A DNA stretch of 64,000 nt from Lophius americanus (lineage: Eukaryota; Chordata; Actinopteri; Lophiiformes; Lophiidae): positions 1,911,001-1,975,000 of the forward strand of contig JBBDHG010000107.1 in assembly GCA_037951165.1 (NCBI GenBank), in the 5' to 3' direction. The position numbers and the translations under genes were made by a program. Shown piece by piece: positions 1-10,045 of the stretch (position 1 is the first letter of the stretch; every line of letters begins with the position of its first letter). The notes beneath the pieces were generated by a model. That model had not been told where the DNA came from, ran no database searches, and was given only the letters and a program-made list of their open reading frames with translations.

Positions 1-92
1 GAATAAAAGGAGGAGGAAGTGAAGAAGAAGTGAGGAAAGATGGAGAAGAAGTGAAGAAGGAGAAGAGATGGAGGTCATGTTCACCAGGTCAC

Positions 93-240
93 CTCTCTTC
101 TTGGTGTACTGCTGTGGCGCCGTCCAGCCGTACAGCCCGTCTCCAGGCTCCTCCCCTCCGAGCTCCTTGTCGTATCTGGACATGGAGTCCTTGTGGTAGA
201 TGTCCTCATCATCATCCTCCAGGGCCCCGACCCCAAACCC
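93..240 (-). CDS. GPATCH1: GPATCH1 coding exon 8 (last in window)
   Basis: 148 bases after acceptor GGACCCGCAG, donor GTGACC. It encodes GFGVGALEDDDEDIYHKDS, then EEPGDGLYGWTAPQQYTKK (residues 288-336). This matches FGVGALEEEDDDIY and GDGLYGWTAP of the human protein. The remaining exons lie to the left of the window. Confidence 0.92.
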
Positions 241-3200
241 CTGCGGGTCCAAGGTCATTTTAGCAGCAGGTAGTCAAAACAGTCCTACTCTGTTATGGAC
301 AAGCCTCCTCAGAGACATTACCTGTCCGGCCACGCCCCCTCGGCGTGAGCCTCTCCGTGTCTCTCCAAACAGTCGACTCCTCGCCTCAGACTGCGGTTTG
401 AAGAGGTTGATGTGTTCGGATGCTCCTCGGCCCAACAGGGCCAGTCCCGGGTCCAGACCCCGGTACCCTAGACCCTGTACTCCCTGCTTGGGGGTGAAGT
501 CTACTGGAGTCACGTCTTTAGGGGCATAGGTCACGTCCTCTGGGGCAAACTCATCATCATCATCATCATCCCCCTGTGGGAGCGAGACGAGAGGGAACAT
601 GAATAATATTAATGCAGGGGATCCGATTGAGACGCTAGACTTCAGTGGACACTGTGTGAACCTGGACTGTCTCACTGTGTGAACCTGGACTGTCTCACCG
701 TGTGAACCTGGACTGTCTCACCGTGTGAACCTGGACTGTCTCACCGTGTGAACCTGGACTGTCTCACCGTGTGAACCTGGACTGTCTCACTGTGTGAACC
801 TGGACTGTCTCACTGTGTGAACCTGGACTGTCTCACTGTGTGAACCTGGACTGTCTCACTGTGTGAACCTGGACTGATTCAGTGTATGAACCTTGACCGC
901 GTCACTGTATGGGTCTCACCTCTGAGTCCTCTGATCCAGCAGGGGGCAGCACACGTCCATAACCTCTGTTGACACCATCTGACGGGGGACAAAGACCAGG
1001 TCAGAACTAAGAAATGGTTGACTAAGTTATTCTGACTCTCCCAAAGGACCGAGCGTGAAGGCTCTGGTCATGAGACCAGTCATACCGGTCTTCTGTCGGC
1101 GAGCTTTCCTCTTCACTCGAGGTCCGACCCCCTGGCCCTCCTTCCAGCCCATCCTCCTCAGCAACTCCACCCCGATGGATAACCTGAATGACAGAACGGA
1201 CGCCACCTCAGAGGCCTGCACAGGAAACGACTGAACCGAGTCAACCCAGGGCGGGCTCTTCATTAGATTCTAGCTCACTGTGTAGAAAGTGGGTCTAAGT
1301 TTACATTACATCAGTTACGACCCACATGCGAGGTGCCAGGTATGACCCAGAGAAGACTGTAAAGGTACCTGGCTGGTGCGATCAGCTCCTCCAGCAGAGT
1401 GTCTCCAGGGATCAGGGCAGCCTGAGCGCTGACGGCCCTCGCCTTCTCCCCGACCTCGTCTCTGCGTGCGGACGAGAACTCCTGACTGGTGGTGATCTGT
1501 TTGGGAGCGATGCCGTGTTCGCCGAAGTCCTGAAAGCAAAACAACCAGTGAGATCCAGCACAGCCTGAACCGAGGTCCGCCTCGCCACCGACATCCAACG
1601 GACCCCGAAAACACCAGCAGAGACGAACCAGGAGAAAAGAGGCGGAGCCACAGCTGTGTCCTTTTCATGTTATATATTTTAATGATGTTTAAATGTTGGT
1701 TTAAATCAGGAGGTGGAAAAGTTTATATATTTATTATAGGTGAAATATACAATATAATATGAATTTATATAAACAATACATGACATATTATGAATTTAAT
1801 TAGAATGTTAGTTTTCATTTCAATTATTGATTTTGAATTGAAACAATTTAATTTAATGTAATTTGATTGAATGATTAATTTTGAAAAAATTTTTTTAATA
1901 TCATATTATTTATATTGACATCAATTTTTAAATAAATAAATATTCTAATAAAATGTGTAAAATTTAAACTGGAGTTTATGAGGTTTTTTTTGATCAGTGT
2001 TTCCTGTTAAGTTTGGATGCTGATTACACAAATATGTTACATTATTAATTTAAATATCATTTATTCTTCATAATTAAAATACAATAATATAAATCATAAT
2101 AATATAACAATAGGCATTATTGATGTAATTCATGAAATCATATCAAATTGAATTTTTTTACTATGAAATACACAAATTATTTCATATTTTACACGTTATG
2201 AATAAAATATATACATTAAATACAAATTTAGTAATCAAATTAGAATTTCAGTGACTTATTTTAATATCATTGATATGCACTTTTTTAATGAATGTAGTGT
2301 ATGTTTAATGTATTTCTAACTGAATTTACTTATTATCAATGTTATTAACAGTCCTTATATTAAATAAATAATAATAATATAATAAAAATATAACATTTCA
2401 GCTGGTTTTGAGGTTCGGATGCTGATGACAGTCGTTAAGCACTAAAATGATCATTAATCTAAATATAAATATTAATTCTCTGTATTAATAACCATCATAT
2501 GATAAGGAAAAACAAAACACTACTGAATGCTTTAATAATATAAATCAGAATTTTTAATGATATTTTATTATTGTTTGAATTTCAAATAGTTTTTATTTTA
2601 AAAACGGTATATTATCGATGGTTCTGAGTGAAAATTCTCCTTTACCTCCTCGTCCATGAAGTCTTCCGGCTTGACATGATGCTTCTCCGCTTTCTGTTGC
2701 CGTGACGACACAAAGGTTGATGGGGCCCAGCCTGAGGACACAAGAACCACAAGTCCATCAGTGACATCACGAAGAAGATTGCTCAAGTCTGGTTCACTAC
2801 GGATCCAGATCCTGTTTGGCCGGTTCTGATTAATGCGGGGGACTGACCTTCTTTGGTGCCGACAGTGTTGAAATATCCGGCTGAAAAGCCTCCAGTGAAC
2901 GCTCCGTGGAACCGCTGGTACCTTCCCTTCTCATCCTTCACCGTCTGCTCATGGATCGGGATGGGCTTCTTCAACGGCTCATCTGCAAACACCGGAACAT
3001 CAACAAACGCTGGCTGGATCTGTACTTACGGAATGTTTTGTTCTGTTTTACAAACAATCCAAACACATTTTACAAAGAAACCCCGTCTGATATGCAAACA
3101 TGTAAAAAAAAAAATCATGTGGCTTTTGGCATTATCTTTCAGCCTTGGGCGAGATTCTACTTTCTATGGTGCGACTGAAGAGACTTTCCCAGATGTGCAG

Positions 3201-4584
3201 TTATACTTTTTTAATAATACGCACAGGTAGTAATTGTAGTGTTTAGATTTAGGATTTATTTTCATCCGCTTGTGAAAAATGGCTGATTAGAGTAGCGCAA
3301 TAATAATCGATATTGATTGCAATAAAGAATTTGCTTCGTCAGAACCAATGTCGATTGTTTGGATTTATGTTTTAGGTCCGATTAGATTAAATCCAGCCAG
3401 ATAATTGATCCTCTCATTTATATGTTAAGTACATTAATAGACTTCGGTAACTGTCAAAATAACTAGTTGTACTTAAATCCTCTCATTCTAAATCCACTCC
3501 ATAGTGAGACAGCATCATCTCAACAACAGAAAGATAAGAAACTGGACATGTTCATCAACAAGGACAGCTCTGTTCTGGGTTTCCTGCTTGATCCTGTGGA
3601 GGTGATGTGTGACAGAAGGACAGCTAAGCTTTAATCTCCATTGAACAACAAGTCACGCAGGACATTGACTGCACTGATCGTTCCTTCCTGCTGCTGTTGT
3701 TGTTTGTGTTTGTGTTTACAACTGCTACTCTGAGCGTCCCCACCAATGCACATATTCTTCCCAACTACAATACTTCTACAAAATACCGAAAAACGGTGTA
3801 ATACTCTTCCATGCGCAATATCCTCATTATCTGTGACAATGCCATCTGCACAAAATACAATGTAATTTTTTTTTAACAGTGTCAATGTCCTCATCATGTG
3901 TGCAATAAAAACTGTATTGTAGTAACAGTGTGCAACACTGTTAAATGTATATATTATTCTGCTGTATGTGATGACCGTGCTACAAATACTTCTTCTTTTT
4001 TCTCCCCCACTCTCAGAATTGCTCGGACAACAAATTGGGGAGTTTTAATAAACAAATTCTTCATGATGTCAGTCAGGAGCCACCTGACGTAGATTTACCT
4101 GTGAGGGCCAGCTCAAATCGTAGCAGGGCACTTACCACTGGCGCAGTTGTTTTTTCAGTTCTCTCTCTGAACAGGATCACATCTCAAAGGCACCTGATAC
4201 AATACATTCACAGCGCTGCTACGGTTGGTTGTTGAGGAAATACAAAATCGGGTCTCCACAGCATCAGTTCAGATTACCCTAAAGGTAACTGGGGGTTTGT
4301 GGTTTTGATAAAGACTAATTCTGAGTCATAGTTTATAATACTAATCAGAAACCCATTGTACAGCAGGATAGCTTGTTGTTAGCTCACTGCTAGTTAGCAT
4401 AGCGTCTTAAAGTTCCCACTGGAAATGTTTGAGCTCTTTTCTGGACACGTCAAACATTCGGAACTGTTTACACTCAGAGTGTACGCGTGTATAAGTTTAT
4501 GAAATATACTCTACCTTCTTCCAGAGGCTCCAAAGGAATTCCATAAGTCACAAAATCCTCCTCACTATCACTATCGGACGCCAT
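93..4584 (-). CDS. GPATCH1: GPATCH1, G-patch domain-containing protein 1, 5' portion (8 coding exons, 3' end outside window)
   Basis: Joining minus-strand exons 4584-4515, 2982-2848, 2731-2646, 1529-1369, 1183-1086, 978-920, 573-322 and 240-93 gives one continuous frame of 336 residues plus one base, every junction GT-AG. The order of segments matches vertebrate GPATCH1: acidic N-terminus (MASDSDSEED), the conserved N-terminal block with FHGAFTGGFSAGYFNTVG (residues about 28-80), FMDEE, GIAPKQI, the G-patch (about 155-176, GVELLRRMGWKEGQGVGPRV), the acidic run 204-211, YAPKDVTPVDFTPK, and GDGLYGWTAP near residue 326. The family binds RNA or helicases through the G-patch and human GPATCH1 is found in spliceosomal complexes in the nucleus (family knowledge). 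The human protein is over 900 residues, so roughly the first third is here. The start is chosen from homology and from the promoter context. Identification is firm; splice borders were read by eye. Confidence 0.95.
322..573 (-). CDS. GPATCH1: GPATCH1 coding exon 7, with (GAT)6 acidic run
   Basis: 252 bases (84 codons) after acceptor CTCCCACAG, donor GTAATG. It encodes G, six aspartates from an uninterrupted GAT repeat, then EFAPEDVTYAPKDVTPVDF and later GYRGLDPG and EHINLF. The APKDVTPVDFTPK block is diagnostic for GPATCH1. The codon-pure aspartate run is a coding microsatellite that may vary in length between individuals. Confidence 0.95.
647..905. repeat. 23-bp minisatellite array 1 (GPATCH1 intron 6)
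   Basis: About 11 copies of a 23-bp unit whose core reads GTGAACCTGGACTGTCTCAC, with C/T exchanges at one site. The array fills about three quarters of the 346-bp intron between exons 6 and 7. The last units decay towards exon 6. Confidence 0.95.
920..978 (-). CDS. GPATCH1: GPATCH1 coding exon 6
   Basis: 59 bases after acceptor CCCCGTCAG, donor GTGAGA. It encodes DGVNRGYGRVLPPAGSEDSE (residues 184-203), lining up with the G-V-YG--LPP-SSEGSE part of human GPATCH1. It is too short for a simple open-frame search and was found by matching phase and splice sites. Its plus strand also holds an exact CTCF core word (936-948). Confidence 0.88.
1086..1183 (-). CDS. GPATCH1: GPATCH1 coding exon 5 (G-patch motif)
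   Basis: 98 bases after acceptor CATTCAG, donor GTATGA. It encodes the glycine-rich G-patch: GVELLRRMGWKEGQGVGPRV followed by the basic tail KRKARRQKT (residues 155-183). All the hallmark glycines, the MGW core and the following basic stretch are present, so the motif looks intact. In the family this motif contacts RNA or DEAH-box helicases. Confidence 0.95.
1369..1529 (-). CDS. GPATCH1: GPATCH1 coding exon 4
   Basis: 161 bases after acceptor TGCTTTCAG, donor GTACCT. It encodes residues 98-150, from DFGEHGIAPKQITTSQEF to TLLEELIAPA. This matches the GIAPK and LLDDLI-PAK signatures of the family. The upstream intron 3 (1530-2645) is mostly AT-rich DNA. Confidence 0.94.
1665..2600. repeat. AT-rich low-complexity intron 3 sequence
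   Basis: Long stretch of mixed AT-rich DNA with short TAATAT and AAATA runs inside GPATCH1 intron 3. No coding signal, TIR or clear period is visible. It is far richer in A+T than the flanking exons. Confidence 0.7.
2646..2731 (-). CDS. GPATCH1: GPATCH1 coding exon 3
   Basis: 86 bases after acceptor TCCTCAG, ending before donor GTAAAG. It encodes WAPSTFVSSRQQKAEK and PEDFMDEE (residues 69-97), matching the WTPSTFVSSR and EDFMDEE segments of the vertebrate protein. It ends in phase 0. Confidence 0.94.
2848..2982 (-). CDS. GPATCH1: GPATCH1 coding exon 2 (conserved N-terminal block)
   Basis: The acceptor TTTGCAG precedes 2982 and the donor GTCAGT follows 2848; 135 bases. It encodes EPLKKPIPIHEQ, then DEKGRYQRFHGAF and TGGFSAGYFNTVGTKE, the best conserved stretch of the GPATCH1 N-terminus (the region classed as DUF1604). 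Phase is 1 at both ends. Confidence 0.95.
3506..3660 (+). pseudogene. LINE ORF2 C-terminal fragment in GPATCH1 intron 1
   Basis: The plus strand reads about DSIISTTERK, then NKDSSVLGFLLDPVEV and a decayed basic tail. This resembles the post-RT C-terminal part of a fish LINE ORF2 that usually continues with a cysteine/basic motif. Only a short piece survives and the following 3640-3960 may be its 3' flank. It is inserted antisense to GPATCH1. Assignment rests on recalled family resemblance, so confidence is moderate. Confidence 0.5.
4515..4584 (-). CDS. GPATCH1: GPATCH1 coding exon 1
   Basis: Starts at ATG (4584-4582) and encodes 23 residues plus one base, beginning MASDSDSEEDFVTYG. It ends at AAG before the donor GTAGAG (4514-4509). 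The acidic start is typical of vertebrate GPATCH1. The next exon lies about 1.5 kb away across the largest intron seen. Confidence 0.92.
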
Positions 4585-4645
4585 TTTTAATCAAACTACG
4601 GCAAGACCCCAAGGACAAACTTCCGGTGTTTGCGGAAGTAAAGGA
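4578..4645 (-). promoter_or_regulatory. GPATCH1 proximal promoter: two ETS sites and YY1-like start context
   Basis: On the minus strand CACCGGAAGT (4628-4619) is a consensus GABP/ETS site 35-44 bases upstream of the ATG. A second site, GCGGAAGT, lies on the plus strand at 4632-4639, so the two face each other. The start codon is embedded in AAAATGGCG (4586-4578), close to the YY1 consensus seen at the starts of many housekeeping genes. No TATA box is visible. The role is inferred from motif type and position. Confidence 0.6.
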
Positions 4646-4879
4646 AATATCTGTTTTTTTTCTCTGTGTATTACCTTATGTTATTTTATTGTAGCTATCA
4701 ATTACAGTAAAGATAATTTTCTTTAAGAACTTTATTCAGAACATTCCAATGTCCAAACATTACAGACATAGTCTCCGCCATGTGGAGCCAAAAAAAAATA
4801 AAATAAAATAAAATAAAAATACAATATCACTTGAGGAATAGCAACATCCCGTGACGATGTCAAAAACAGTTTCACTATA

Positions 4880-5050
4880 TGTGATATATTAGTATTTGTA
4901 TTACCTCCATCAAGACATATTTTCACCTGCGTTTGTAAGTCTGACTGTCTGAGAACAAGATTATGGAAAAAAACTAATGAATGGATTTGCATGAAACTTT
5001 ACCCAGAGGTTATTTTTGGCATATCCTAGAGATGAATTCATGAATTTTGT
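4880..5050 (+). repeat. Possible interspersed repeat fragment
   Basis: Contains a stretch near 4975-5000 (AATGGATTTGCATGAAACTT) like a sequence frequently met in fish interspersed repeats. No TIR or duplication can be defined here. Confidence 0.35.
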
Positions 5051-6230
5051 TGACGTTCATTGTTTTGCAGCATTCAGAATAAAATTAAATGAAATAATAA
5101 GGCATTTGGAGTGGTCATGTCACAATGTAACGAGGCGCTCTATGGAAACTGTCCATTATCGATGCCTTTGTTCCTTCAATCTCCCTTTGTTGGGGAGGAG
5201 CTGGGAGCTCTGTTTCTTTGATTCCTTTGATGTACCTTTGGGGATGGGGTTTCAGCGGGCTGAACAGAGACGCTGAAGTGGAAGGTGCAGTTGATGGTAG
5301 ATTTAGAGGTCGGCTATAACCCAGATATTAATGAGAAAATCTTTCCTGACCCTTGGGTAGTTCCTTTGATGTTTCATACAGGAGAGGAACAGGGAATTAC
5401 GCAACAATGTTTTTTTAAGTCTAAATCTTAAACAGACTTTTACATACTTTTGAACAGAATGCCACATTCAATGTCTAGGAGTGTGAATCGAATAAAACAA
5501 CGTGCCGAACATGAAAAAAAATGAAAGATGACGAAACAAAGAAAGTTCAGGGGAAGTTTTTTAGCCCTTTGCAGAGGTTTGCATGATCATTGAAGCTCCA
5601 GCAGCCCCTTACACACCATAAAACTATTCCACACTCATCGTATGTTTGCTCTCAAAACAGTTCCTGGGACCCTGCAATGAATAATGTTTTATATAATTAA
5701 AGACGCAGATAAGATCTTGTATTATTGGAGGACTGATCTGTTCTCTGCAGCGTCAGAGAAGCGGAGGTGTTGCCTATCCATCCAAAGAAAACATCAGTTT
5801 GTCATTTGTTTTCTTGGAGCCTGAAATTACCTCAGTAATTTACAAAACCTCACACTGCTCCACACAAAGCAAATGCCTGTCTCAGCAGGAAGCTCTTGGC
5901 CGATCCAAATCGGAGACCCCCTCGACTCCAGATAGACTCCCTCTGTAATGTGGCGGAGGTGCTAAACTTCAGGGGGGTTAGACTAAGTGATCCCATGAAG
6001 AGCAGAACAGCGGATGAGGTAGGGGGCTAATGTATGTTTTCTTGGACGGAGGGAGGACAGTGCCAAGAAAGAGAGAAAGATGAGATAAAAACACCAGGAG
6101 ACCAGGGATGGAGCCTCGGCACCGATAAGACTGTACCAGGACAGAGATGAGATACAGGATGAAGAGCAGCCAGAGAATGAAACGAGGCAAAGCTTGCATT
6201 AAAGTTCAACACACACACGACCAAACTACA
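5050..6230. other. Upstream flank of GPATCH1, nothing recognised
   Basis: Unique-looking non-coding DNA. Open frames are short and show no family signature. I found no divergent partner exon close to the GPATCH1 promoter. Confidence 0.5.
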
Positions 6231-6234
6231 ATGT

Positions 6235-6915
6235 ACCTGAGGAAGGCCAGAACAGAGCCGGAAGATAGTCAGAGATATAGCCAGAATATAGTCAGAACAT
6301 AGTCAGATTAGTTTCAGAAGATGCGAGAACATAGTCGGAAGATAGCCAGAACATAGTCAGAAGATAGCCAGAACATAGTCAGAAGATAGCCAGAACAGAG
6401 CCAGAATGTAAACAAGATAAGAGCCGGGGGATAGCCAGAACTGAGCGAATGATAGCCAGAACATAGTCAGAAGATATCCAGAACATAGTCAAGATATGGT
6501 CAAAGGATAGCAAGAACATAGCCAGAATATAATAATAATAAAAATACATTTAATTTATAATGCACTTTACATTTGGATCAAATCTCAAAGTGCTAGGTGA
6601 GAACAGAGCCAGAACTGAGCCAGAAGATAGCCGGAACATAGTCAGAAGATATCCAGAACAGAGCCGGAAGATATCCAGAACAGAGCCGGAAGATATCCAG
6701 AACAGAGCCGGAAGATATCCAGAACAGAGCCGGAAGATATTCAGAACATAGCCATGATATGGTCAGTGGATAGCCAGAAAAAAGTCCGAACATAGTCAGA
6801 ATATAGCGAGAACAGAGCCGGAATATGGTCAGAAGATATTCAGAATATGGTCTGAAGATATTCAGAATATGGTCTGAAGATATTCAGAATATGGTCTGAA
6901 GATATTCAGAAGATA
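6235..6915. repeat. 22-bp minisatellite (AGCCAGAACATAGTCAGAAG type)
   Basis: Tandem 22-bp units in three successive flavours: AGCCAGAACATAGTCAGAAG-like (6240-6520), GCCGGAAGATATCCAGAACA-like (6655-6745) and GGTCTGAAGATATTCAGAAT-like (6845-6910). The array is split by an interspersed repeat at about 6523-6597, so that element probably inserted into an existing array. Confidence 0.85.
6523..6597 (+). mobile_element. Interspersed repeat copy A (short fragment)
   Basis: ATAATAATAA followed by ACATTTAATTTATAATGCAC, then TTTGGATCAAATCTCAAAGT. The same sequence recurs at about 57.97 and 63.05 kb, so it belongs to a dispersed family. The class (SINE, MITE or LINE tail) is not determinable from this piece. 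It interrupts the 22-bp array. Confidence 0.65.
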
Positions 6916-7022
6916 GCAGCAGAACAGAAACCCAGTGAGCCGGTGAATCCAGACATTAGAGTGATCGATACACATCACCTTAAATGTGTAATAAAAACCA
7001 AATCTGTGTGTGAAGAAGATTA

Positions 7023-7072
7023 AAGATGGCGGAGGCCTCCTCGCTGCTCCTGCTGGTGACGACTAGATGGCG
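7023..7072 (+). promoter_or_regulatory. YY1 word plus near-CTCF word
   Basis: AAGATGGCGG at 7023-7032 is an exact YY1-type word. CGACTAGATGGCG at 7060-7072 matches the CTCF core at all but its second base. Function is inferred from sequence only. Confidence 0.35.
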
Positions 7073-7304
7073 CCGTCTGCTAAAAGTTAGCAGCTTTGAA
7101 CTCCTTCCCTTTCCTGTCTCTCTGAGATTTTGTGAGTTCTCACCGTTACCCTCTGCTCCAGATCAAACAACCCTCCTCCGTCTCTGACAGCGCCATGACA
7201 CAACGATGACGCAGTGAGTTTGACCCTTTCTCCATAGAATTTCACTCGGGCAACTTTTACCAAACATTAACTGAGAAAATGTCTGACGGAAAGAATCATT
7301 CTCC

Positions 7305-7590
7305 TTTGATGGAGGAAGTACTCAGATAACTTTATTTACATTAAAGCACAATTGCCCTGCTTTAATGATGTTCTATTACATGTACTACACTCAATACCTT
7401 ACTGAAGTACACGCACGAGCGTTACGAAGTAATACTGCCGTAAACGCTCTCCGTCATTTATGCTTGTAAGTAGTAAACACTGCTGAGTTAAAGGAAGTAA
7501 AAGTACAAATCAATCAAAAATAAAATACAGAGCAAAAGTAGTCAAAGCAGAAATAAGACAAACTCATACGAGTTCGTTAGGATGGATGGA
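7305..7590 (-). repeat. Interspersed repeat of the 'aagtactcag ... aaaagtac' type
   Basis: Begins GGAGGAAGTACTCAGATAAC and carries several AGTAC-rich short motifs, ending around AGTAAAAGTACAAATC. It resembles a repeat widespread in fish and appears inverted relative to the copy at 11.1-11.76 kb. The ends are uncertain. Confidence 0.5.
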
Positions 7591-7599
7591 TTATTGGAT

Positions 7600-7890
7600 A
7601 AGTGGATGCTGGTAGCTGCTAACTGCTACTAGCTGCTACCAGCTGATAACATTTTCTAGCTGCTAACTGCTGCTGAGTGCGTGTTAGTGCTATCTGCTAA
7701 CAGCTCCTGCCTCCTACTACCTGCTAACTGCTACTAGCCGCTGAGTGCAACTAGCTGCAAAGAGCTTCCACCTGCTCAGTGCTACTAAGTGCTAACTGCT
7801 ACTAGCTGCTGAGTGTTAATGACTGGTCAGTCCTAAAATACTGCAAACTGATATTCCCCACAAACACTTTCTAACTTCTAACTGCTACTT
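7600..7890. repeat. Degenerate TGCTAACTGCTACTAGCTGC repeat block 1
   Basis: Loosely tandem copies of AACTGCTACTAGCTGCT-like words with much substitution. This is the first of five such blocks (7.6, 9.8, 31.4, 45.2 and 51.3 kb), all on the same strand. Confidence 0.75.
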
Positions 7891-8002
7891 GCAGTGTTTT
7901 GAATCTCCAAGAAGATGCAAAAGGTCCCAACCTCATCCTCACCCTCATCCTGTCCTTCCATCTCACTGATAGACAATTCAGCGTGTTGCTTCAATGTAGG
8001 AA

Positions 8003-8034
8003 CCTGGACTGTTTCACTGTATGAACCTGGACTC
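8003..8034. repeat. Solitary unit of the 23-bp minisatellite
   Basis: GGAACCTGGACTGTTTCACT followed by a partial second unit, with the flanking sequence unrelated. It is a one-and-a-half-copy occurrence of the family forming arrays at 0.65, 19.1, 47.3 and 54.3 kb. Confidence 0.75.
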
Positions 8035-8274
8035 CGTTGAAGATGATTGCTGGCGATGAAGATGCACCAAATTACGGTCCGGTAAAAACTGAACTCCGCT
8101 GAAACGACCTTCTGTTACCTCCAGAGCTGACAAAAAGAGTTCCTCTTCCTCTTCTTCTTCTGCTGATGTTTGGAGCAGCGTTTCACCTCCTCAGCCCTGA
8201 ATGTCATCATGTTGCCAGAACGCCGAATCGACAACCTGAAATATTAAAGAGCAAGTCATGAGTGAAGCGTGGAG

Positions 8275-9320
8275 TCTGCAACATGAGGCAACACGCCGCA
8301 ACACGCTTCCAGCCATCCACGGAGAGAGGAAGAGGAGGAAGAGGAGGGTGAAAACAGTCCAACAGAGGAGGAGGTTAGGAGGTAGGAAAGGAAGGAGCTG
8401 GAGGGAGGAAGAAGGGATGATAAGGACATTGGACGAGGCAGGGAGCAGGATGGGAGGTAGAGGAAAGGAGGAACTATCCAAGGAAAGAAGGGGGTATAGA
8501 AGGTAAGAAGGAGAATGGAACGAGGGAGCGACAAAGGGTGAGGTGGAGGTACAAAAGGAAAGAAGGAAGTGTAAGGGGAGATGATTAAGTAGAGAAGGAA
8601 AGAAGGACGCAGAGAAGGAAGAAAGTATTTATTCAAGTAAAGAGTGACATAAAGGAGGAAAAGGAAGTAGAAAAGAAAAAATAAGAAAAAGGAGGAGAAG
8701 GAAGAAGACATGGGGAAAGGAAGCAATGAAGGAGGTAGAAATAGAAGGGGTGAGGTTGAGAGGGATAGGAGGAGGAAGAGTAGTAAAAAGGGAGGAAAAG
8801 AAGGGGAGACTGTGTAGAATGAAAGGAGGATGTGGACAAGGTAGGAGTAGGTAAAAAAGGAAAAGATAAGGTAGAGAAGCTCAGGAGGTATGAAAAGAAA
8901 AGTGAAGGTAGAGAAAAAAAGGAGGCGATAGAGAGGCAAAGAAGTGGGTCGATAAGGAAAGAGGGCCGTAGGGAAGGAGAGGAGGAGTGATAAAAGGAAA
9001 GAAGGAGAAAATCAAGTAGAGAAAGAAAGAAGGATGTAAAGACGAAAAGGAGGAAGTGGAGAGGGAAAGGAGGTTAAGAAGAAAAAAAGGGAAGTATGAA
9101 GCAGGAGGAGAAGGTAAGAGACACTTTCAACACAACTTTATTCAGCAAACTGTGAACAAGAAGCGATGTCATTGGAGCCGGTGCATTTATATCCTCGGTG
9201 GCAGCTGGCAAAGGCAAGGAGAGGTGAAGGAGAGAAGGAGAGAAGGAAAGAAGGAGGTAGAAAAGGAAAAAAGGGGGTAGAGAAGGCAAGAAGGGTGTGT
9301 GGAAGGGAAGGAGGTGGGGA
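8275..9320. repeat. Purine-rich tract 1 (G/A on the plus strand)
   Basis: About 1 kb almost devoid of pyrimidines except T at intervals, made of degenerate GGAAAGAAGGAGGTAGA-like words. It is broken by about 100 bases of mixed sequence at 9115-9215. Open frames on the minus strand (Phe/Ser/Leu-rich) are composition artefacts. Confidence 0.85.
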
Positions 9321-9556
9321 GACAACATTGAACTAATGCCAGAGTCAGGAAGCATGGATCTTCATCTCCATGTCCAGTTTCATTCCGTGGGACCCCCCCC
9401 CAGCCCTCCCCCCCCTCTGGCCTCCTCCCAGCAGAGCTGATAGCACGGTGCGGCTGTTCATCATCAAACCCCTGAAAGAGTAAATAAAATCCACCGGGAG
9501 GAGGGAATTCTTAAAAAAAAAAAATCCTGGAGCTGAGGCAGGACGTTCCCCGCGGC

Positions 9557-9579
9557 GCTGGGAGCTGCCAGCTCCCAGC
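9557..9579. repeat. 23-base near-perfect palindrome
   Basis: GCTGGGAGCTG, one central C, then CAGCTCCCAGC: an 11-bp perfect inverted repeat with a single-base spacer. It lies in a G/C-rich stretch without a recognised gene. Confidence 0.85.
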
Positions 9580-9785
9580 TCCCATCTGCGGGGGAGGAGG
9601 GGGAGGCAGGGGGAGTTTTTGGATGCAGATATACAGAATTTGGAAAGCAGCAGATCCAGAGGAGCCGGGGTACGGGGGGGGCGGGGGGGATCGTGGATCG
9701 AAACAAAACAATGTGGCGTGTGTTACAGAGACACTTACTCTTGTTTTTAAAAGTTCAAGTCTAAGCACCACCCACTTTATGGTTA

Positions 9786-10045
9786 CCTGCTAACAATTAC
9801 TAACTGCTACTAGCTGCTACACGCTAGTATACACCTATATACCTAGTGCTAATATCTGCTAACTACTGCTGGCTGGGAAACAATAAGTAACGGCTAACTT
9901 CTACTAATTGCTACCAGCTACTAACTGGTTCTAGCTGCGGAGTGCCACTTGTTGCCAAATGCTACTAGCTACTAGATTCCGCTACGGGCCAATGGCTAAT
10001 AGCTGCAAAATATTACTAACTGCTACTATCTGCTACTAGTTTGGA
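9786..10045. repeat. Degenerate TGCTAACTGCTACTAGCTGC repeat block 2
   Basis: Same word family as the 7.6-kb block, heavily mutated, e.g. ACTAACTGCTACTAGCTGCT near 9798. No coding signal. Confidence 0.7.

Noticed and set aside
8256..8939. 227-residue hydrophobic Phe/Leu/Ser frame that looks like a membrane protein
   Set aside because: Minus strand of a purine-rich tract; any frame there gives Phe, Ser, Leu and Pro.
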